Shown here in pieces: positions 15,175 through 19,627 of a stretch of DNA of 19,627 nucleotides. This DNA is from Maricaulis sp048270265. Its GTDB lineage: Bacteria > Pseudomonadota > Alphaproteobacteria > Caulobacterales > Maricaulaceae. The DNA is taken from the NCBI RefSeq assembly GCF_048270265.1, contig NZ_JBLWTD010000038.1:1-19627 (forward strand), given 5' to 3'. Below the pieces are notes generated by a model. That model saw nothing but the letters and a program-made list of their open reading frames with translations. It ran no database searches and had not been told where the DNA came from. The stretch's first letter is position 1. Each line of letters begins with the position of its first letter. Both the position numbers and the translations under genes were made by a program.

Positions 15175-15204
15175 AAAATAGGCGCGGCGCTCGCAAAGGG
15201 TCAA
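15175..15204 (-). promoter_or_regulatory. Candidate promoter of the TonB-dependent receptor gene
   Basis: TTGACC (15204-15199) and TATTTT (15180-15175) are separated by 18 nt and form a good sigma-70-like promoter. The predicted start near 15168 gives an untranslated leader of about 100 nt before the GTG, with a small CGGGG/CCCCG hairpin near its 5' end. The remaining spacer up to the oxygenase stop (15205-15354) holds no gene and no clear terminator; it contains a short direct repeat TGTGGCGC (plus strand, 15252-15259 and 15294-15301). Confidence 0.55.
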
Positions 15205-15354
15205 TGACACACCTCTGTCACGAAGCCGTGCGCTGGGCATTTCAGGGGCAGTGTGGCGCAATTGCCTCATTCGGTGCGGATTTGGGGCATTTTTGTGGCG
15301 CGTCCACACGCTGCAGGGGAATCTCCAGCCCTTGCCATGCGTTGCGCAGATGCC

Positions 15355-17163
15355 TCAGGCCGGGATCAGGTCGAACGGTGCGGTCACGCGAACCTCGTCC
15401 GAAACAAAGGGTTCGACCCCGTGCCAGAGATAGGACGGGAAGAAAATCGCCGCTCCGGGCTCCGGCTGGATATAGCGCTCGGCCGGCAGGTCGAGCCCGG
15501 CAACACCGGATGCGCCGAGACGAAGCCAGCCGGCACGCTCGCCATCCATCACGCTCTCCGGCACGGCCACATAGTAGGACGCGCTGATCCAGCCGGCCGG
15601 ATGGATATGGTCAACATGACCGCCGCCGGACCGCAGCCGGACCGACCAGGCCCCGGTCAGCTTGAGCGCCTCGGTCTTGCGCCGCAGGAAGGGGTGGTCG
15701 GGATCGTCCGGCAGCCCGGCGACGAAGGCACTGGCCGCCGCCTGCAATGCATCGGCAAGCGCCTGGATCACCGGACTGTCCTGGTCCCAGAGCCGCCCGG
15801 ACGACTGGGTACCGCCAAACAGGGTCTGATCAAGCGGCTGCGCCCCGCTGCTGTGCAGGCGCTCGATCTCGGCCGCCAGCGCCGCGTTGAACTCTGCCAG
15901 CGAGGCATAACCCGGTGGCGTCTCGATCATCCGCTTGGCTGTAAAGCGGTCGTAATCATAGAAGCGCCGGTAGCGATCATCGCCCTGCAGCCGCCAGGCC
16001 AGCGATTGCAAGGCGACATGTTTCTGCAAGTGCTCCGCGGGAGGTTCGGCCTCGAGCAGGGCGAGCGCATCATCGACCTCCCCCGCCGGCAACAGCGCCT
16101 CGACCAGCTGATGACGAATCGCGAAGTCAGCCGCCTTCTCGCTGCTGGCCGCCACCGCGGCGCGGTAGGCCGCGCGCAGATCGTCCAGCCCGGCATCGCG
16201 CTGGCCCAGCCGGCTGCGCAATTCACCGCGCAAGGAGAGCGCCTGCAGATTGGCCGGCTCCAGCGCCAGCGCCTGCCCGGCGGCGCGCTCGGCTTCCTCC
16301 GGCTGACCGGAGCGCATCAGGATCTCTGCCCGCACCAGATGCAGGCCGGCATCGGAGCGCTGCTGCAGCACCTGGTCGAGCAGGGCCGTGGCGGCAGCGC
16401 CCTCGCCCATTTCCCAGGCCAGGCTCGCCTGGTCACGATGGATATCGGCCCGCAGCGGCGCATATCGCAGCGCCGTCAGATAGCCCTGCCGCGCAACGAC
16501 GAGACGGCCGCGATTGCGCAGCGTGTTGGCGCGCTGGTAGTGAGCGTCGGCAAATTCCGGCGCCAGCCGGATGGCAAGTTCGAGATCGAGCAAGGCCTCA
16601 TCCAGACGCCCGAGCGTGCGGTAGAGGCATCCCCGGTTGACCCGGACATAGGCCGCCTGCGGCTGCGCCGCCACGGCCTGGTCGAACCAGTCCAGCGCCG
16701 CCTCGAACCGCTCCTGCTTCACGGCAAGATTGCCCAGGCCATTGAGACTGGGCGCATGCCCCGGCCGCAGCTGCAGCCCGGTCCGGTAGGCGTCCGCCGC
16801 GGCATCGAGCTCGCCGGATTCACCCAGGGCAACGCCGAGATTATACCAGGCATCGGCAAAATCCGGTGCGCGCTCGGTGGCGCGCCTGTAGCAGGATGCG
16901 GCCAGATCCGACCGTCCTGACCTTCGGTGAAGATTGCCGAGATTATTCAACACGGCATGGGGTTGGGGATGGCGCTTCGCCGCCGCTTCCAGATCAGCAA
17001 TTCCGGCCTCGAAGGCGCCCGTCTTGCCGCGCGCCAGGCCCCGCAGGTGCAGGGCTTCGACATCGCCAGGATTGAGTTGCAGGATCGCGCTCAGCTCGGC
17101 CTCGGCCCGCGCCGCCTCACCGCGTTGCAGCCATTGCACGATTTCCTGCAGGCTCGCCGCCAT
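15355..17163 (-). CDS. TPR protein with C-terminal putative 2OG-Fe(II) oxygenase domain
   Basis: This 602-residue cytoplasmic-looking protein (no signal peptide or membrane span) combines about ten tetratricopeptide repeats (residues 1 to about 350, e.g. ADAWYNLGVALGESGELDAA) with a C-terminal jelly-roll of the 2OG-Fe(II) oxygenase type. Active-site signatures are HVDHIHPAGWISASYYVAVP (residues 516-535, iron ligands probably among His516, Asp518, His519 and His521), the distal iron-ligand candidate His581 in LWHGVEPF, and Arg592 in RVTAPFDL as the 2-oxoglutarate carboxylate binder. Family members are expected to hydroxylate a substrate with Fe(II), O2 and 2-oxoglutarate; the substrate is unknown, and the TPRs suggest a protein or peptide. 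Its ATG directly follows the TAG of the sulfotransferase gene (TAGATG), so the two are probably translationally coupled. Fold assignment is strong, reaction inferred. Confidence 0.88.
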   Translation of the reverse strand: MAASLQEIVQWLQRGEAARAEAELSAILQLNPGDVEALHLRGLARGKTGAFEAGIADLEAAAKRHPQPHAVLNNLGNLHRRSGRSDLAASCYRRATERAPDFADAWYNLGVALGESGELDAAADAYRTGLQLRPGHAPSLNGLGNLAVKQERFEAALDWFDQAVAAQPQAAYVRVNRGCLYRTLGRLDEALLDLELAIRLAPEFADAHYQRANTLRNRGRLVVARQGYLTALRYAPLRADIHRDQASLAWEMGEGAAATALLDQVLQQRSDAGLHLVRAEILMRSGQPEEAERAAGQALALEPANLQALSLRGELRSRLGQRDAGLDDLRAAYRAAVAASSEKAADFAIRHQLVEALLPAGEVDDALALLEAEPPAEHLQKHVALQSLAWRLQGDDRYRRFYDYDRFTAKRMIETPPGYASLAEFNAALAAEIERLHSSGAQPLDQTLFGGTQSSGRLWDQDSPVIQALADALQAAASAFVAGLPDDPDHPFLRRKTEALKLTGAWSVRLRSGGGHVDHIHPAGWISASYYVAVPESVMDGERAGWLRLGASGVAGLDLPAERYIQPEPGAAIFFPSYLWHGVEPFVSDEVRVTAPFDLIPA

Positions 17164-19323
17164 CTACTCGCCTCGCGTCCCGCCGCCAAACAGACCGCCA
17201 AGGATGGCGCCCAGCCCGCGCTTGCCGTCCCGTGCGCCGGCTTTTGTCCCGCCTGCCGCATCGCCCTGCGCTTCATCGCCGGTCCATTCGCCGGTGACCG
17301 GATCCACGCCCAGCGCGGCAATGCGGTCATCAAACCCGTCCAGGAACCCGGCATAGGCGGCGGTGGAGTTGAGATGGTCCGTCGAGGCGGGCTTGCGCAC
17401 CTGGACCGAGCTGAACGTCATCACCGAGCGTTCCTGCAGGTGGAAGTCGAGACATTTCCGGCTCCAGCCCAGCCCGGTGCGGGCGATGACGTAACGAAGC
17501 CGCGCCTCGAAATCGGCGACCAGCGCCTCATATTGCAGCGTCGTATAGCGCCGCGGCAGATGCGCCTCCCAATGCGCGCACAGCCGCGCGTGCTCGGCAT
17601 AATAGTGGGCAATATCATCAAGATCATGGGCGAAGGGCCATTGCCGCGAGAAATTGCGCCGATAGATCGAGAAGGCCGTCTCCACCGGGCGCCGCCGGAT
17701 ATGAATGACCGGCGCCTCCGGGAAGAGCTGGCGGATCAGCCCGACGGCGAGGAAGTTGGAGGGCTGTTTGTCGGTGACCCATTGCGCCTGGTCGAGCCCC
17801 ATTTCGGCATGCTGGGAGAAATAGCGCGTGCGCCAGGCCATGCGCTGCATCACCGGGATTTCGCCACCGGACCAGCCGGTGCGCCGGGACCAGGCCAGGA
17901 ATTCCTCCAGGATAAAGGGCATGGCACTCAACTCACCACCGGCCGTCACCTCGTCATGGGCGGCGATGGCGGCCTCGATCAGGGTCGTGCCCGAGCGTGG
18001 CATGCCGACAATGAAGATCGGCCGCGCCTGGGTGATCGCCGGCAGGGCGGCGCATTCAGCTTCGGCCGGGAACATCGCCATCAAGGCATCCGTCCGCGCC
18101 GCCTGCGCATCGCGGTCATAGCCGCCGGATACGGCATGGCCATGCTGGACCTTCTTGGTCGCATTGGCGCGCGACCAGGCCTGGAAAGCGGCCTGTGGCT
18201 GTTTGCGCCGGTGCAGGGCATCGCCAAGGGCAAACAGGCCGATCGCCTGCCGGTCGGCGGCCAGGCCGGGTTGCTCGACACCGAGCTGCAGCGCCTCCAG
18301 CTCCTCATCCGTGAGGCGCCCGGAAGCGACCTCACACAATTGCCCATAGGCCTCCAGATGGCCCGGATCGATTTCCAGCGCCCGGCGGCATTGCGCCTCG
18401 GCCTCCTCGAAACGGCCGAGGAAGGTATGGACGCGGGCCAGCCCGAAGGCGGCTTCGGCGCTGCGCGGGTCAAGCGCCAGCGCCTTCTCGAACAGGGCCT
18501 GGGCGGCAGGAATATCGCGCGCGCCCAGGACCAGCCGGCCCAGCGCGGCCCAATTGTCGGCGACATCGGGATCGGCCTCGGCAACAGGCTGATAGATCCG
18601 CGCCGCGCGGGCATAGAAACCCAGCTGCCCCAGCGCCAGTGCCTGCGCACTCAACGCCTCATGCTCGCCCGGCGCAGCCGCGACCCAGCTTTTCGCCAGC
18701 TGCTCCATTGCCGCCCAGTCACCAGACTGGCGCGCCAGCGCCGTGCGCAGCCGCAAGACCTCAGGATGCCCCTTCAATCCGGTCTGTTCAGCGATATCGA
18801 GCGCGCGCGCGGTGGCGGCAATATCGGACAATTCGATACAGGCCCCGGCCAGGCGCAGGGCAATCTGTGGCCGGGCCGGATGGTCCGGTCCCGTCTCCAG
18901 CGCCCGTTGCAGTGCCCGCGCCGCGACGGCGAAATCGCCGGTGCGGCCCGCAAGGTCTCCGAGCCGGCCCCAGGCGTCGAACATGTCCGGGCCCAGCCGG
19001 GTCGCTTCGGTGGCCGATGCCAGCGCCCGCTCGGAATCGCCGAGCATTTCCCACTGGACGGAACGATAGAGATGCAATTGCGGCAGCGCCGGATTGGCGG
19101 TCTCGGCCTTGTCGAGCCAGGCCCGGCCCGCCTCGATCTCGCCGCTCTCCAGGTCACAGACCCCGAGCAGGCACATCGCGGCCGCATTGGCCGGATCGAG
19201 GGCGAAGACATCATGACAGCTCAGCCGCGCCGCATCGAACTGGTCGCTCAGCCGCTGCCGGTTGGCCTGTTCCAGAAGCCGCGCGATCGCGCCGCCCTGC
19301 CCGGTATCCGCTGTGTTTGCCAT
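17164..19323 (-). CDS. TPR-containing sulfotransferase
   Basis: This 719-residue protein has N-terminal TPRs (about 12-385, e.g. DNWAALGRLVLGARDIPAAQ) and a C-terminal PAPS-dependent sulfotransferase domain (about 433-680). The 5'-phosphosulfate loop is PIFIVGMPRSGTTLIE (435-450). TDKQPSN (517-523) is the conserved central motif. The 3'-phosphate site is IHIRRRPVETAFSIYRRNF (540-558) with Arg543-545 and Ser552. SSVQVRKP (638-645) matches the C-terminal motif of the family. It should transfer sulfate from PAPS to a hydroxyl or amine; the acceptor is unknown. No signal peptide is present. The tail (683-719) is Gly-rich and basic, ending in a hydrophobic GLGAILGGLFGGG stretch. No strong ribosome site precedes the ATG, and no clear promoter is seen in the 97 nt before it. 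The gene abuts the TPR-oxygenase gene. Confidence 0.92.
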   Translation of the reverse strand: MANTADTGQGGAIARLLEQANRQRLSDQFDAARLSCHDVFALDPANAAAMCLLGVCDLESGEIEAGRAWLDKAETANPALPQLHLYRSVQWEMLGDSERALASATEATRLGPDMFDAWGRLGDLAGRTGDFAVAARALQRALETGPDHPARPQIALRLAGACIELSDIAATARALDIAEQTGLKGHPEVLRLRTALARQSGDWAAMEQLAKSWVAAAPGEHEALSAQALALGQLGFYARAARIYQPVAEADPDVADNWAALGRLVLGARDIPAAQALFEKALALDPRSAEAAFGLARVHTFLGRFEEAEAQCRRALEIDPGHLEAYGQLCEVASGRLTDEELEALQLGVEQPGLAADRQAIGLFALGDALHRRKQPQAAFQAWSRANATKKVQHGHAVSGGYDRDAQAARTDALMAMFPAEAECAALPAITQARPIFIVGMPRSGTTLIEAAIAAHDEVTAGGELSAMPFILEEFLAWSRRTGWSGGEIPVMQRMAWRTRYFSQHAEMGLDQAQWVTDKQPSNFLAVGLIRQLFPEAPVIHIRRRPVETAFSIYRRNFSRQWPFAHDLDDIAHYYAEHARLCAHWEAHLPRRYTTLQYEALVADFEARLRYVIARTGLGWSRKCLDFHLQERSVMTFSSVQVRKPASTDHLNSTAAYAGFLDGFDDRIAALGVDPVTGEWTGDEAQGDAAGGTKAGARDGKRGLGAILGGLFGGGTRGE

Positions 19324-19420
19324 GCCCGTCAGGCCCCCGCTTCCGGCTGGTGTCAGCCGTCACACTTACCGCGTTCAGCCACAGGGGTGAATGCCCGCCT
19401 GCAGACCGCCCGGCGCGCCA

Positions 19421-19454
19421 GCAAAAAGGGCGACCCGCATCGCGGATCGCCCTT
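19421..19454 (-). terminator. Rho-independent terminator of tuf
   Basis: About 24 nt after the tuf stop the transcript can form AAGGGCGA/TCGCCCTT (8 bp), an inner CCGC-type stem separated by one mismatch, and a U tract (plus-strand A run 19423-19427). It isolates tuf from the TPR-sulfotransferase gene. Confidence 0.92.
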
Positions 19455-19478
19455 CTCACTCAGACACTGTCTGTCAGG

Positions 19479-19627
19479 CTATTCGACGATTTTCGAAACG
19501 ACGCCGGCACCAACGGTGCGGCCGCCTTCGCGGATGGCGAAGCGGAGCTTCTCTTCCATCGCGATCGGAACGATCAGTTCGACGTTCAGCTCGACATTAT
19601 CGCCAGGCATGACCATCTCGGTCCCTT
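19479..19627 (-). CDS. tuf: Elongation factor Tu, C-terminal end (5' part beyond window)
   Basis: EF-Tu delivers aminoacyl-tRNA to the ribosome as a GTP complex. Only the last 49 codons are in the window, covering the end of the third beta-barrel domain: MVMPGDNVELNVELIVP, then LRFAIREGGRTVGAG and the terminal VVSKIVE before TAG. The sequence is the standard EF-Tu C-terminus. A tuf copy upstream of tRNA-Trp-secE-nusG is a familiar bacterial order; here three extra genes separate them. Confidence 0.97.
   Translation of the reverse strand, partial: GTEMVMPGDNVELNVELIVPIAMEEKLRFAIREGGRTVGAGVVSKIVE

Noticed and set aside
12395..15181. 928-codon open frame on the plus strand opposite the TonB receptor
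   Set aside because: Shadow of a real gene with a signal peptide, plug and barrel on the minus strand; the plus product has no recognisable domain.
15253..16920. 555-codon open frame on the plus strand opposite the TPR-oxygenase gene
   Set aside because: Shadow; the minus strand encodes TPRs and an oxygenase active site.

Overview
The window looks like a GC-rich alphaproteobacterial chromosome segment. Protein similarity recognised by eye (RpoB and RpoC resemble Caulobacter-type proteins; a large TonB-dependent receptor sits beside TPR-sulfotransferase and TPR-oxygenase genes) points to the Caulobacterales / Hyphomonadaceae / Maricaulales group. This placement is an inference, not a search result. 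Every supported gene lies on the minus strand, so transcription runs from high to low coordinates.

Layout in transcription order: (1) the 3' end of an EF-Tu gene (tuf, 19627-19479) with an intrinsic terminator (19454-19421). (2) An accessory block: a TPR-sulfotransferase (19323-17164) whose stop codon directly abuts the start of a TPR-2OG-Fe(II) oxygenase gene (17163-15355), then a separately promoted TonB-dependent receptor (15064-12194) closed by a strong terminator (12169-12136). (3) A gene-free stretch with a candidate promoter (11945-11917). (4) The conserved transcription/translation cluster tRNA-Trp(CCA), secE, nusG, rplK, rplA, rplJ, rplL, rpoB, rpoC; rpoC runs off the window edge after 1329 codons.

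The housekeeping cluster makes the Sec translocon subunit E, the elongation factor NusG, ribosomal proteins L11, L1, L10 and L7/L12, and the two largest RNA polymerase subunits. Its intergenic spaces are rich in RNA structure on the coding strand: a two-helix element before rplK that could be the L1 operator, a 12-bp hairpin after rplA, a possible Shine-Dalgarno-sequestering switch before rplJ (candidate L10 leader), hairpins before rpoB, and a 10-bp hairpin between rpoB and rpoC. Several of these stems pair fully only as RNA from the minus strand, because they contain G-U wobbles; this suits a role in the mRNA.

The most interesting non-housekeeping content is the sulfotransferase/oxygenase/TonB-receptor block between tuf and tRNA-Trp. 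Two soluble TPR enzymes that could successively hydroxylate and sulfate a substrate are translationally coupled next to an outer-membrane receptor. Their substrate cannot be read from the sequence. No CRISPR array, insertion sequence, integrase, toxin-antitoxin or phage gene was seen.
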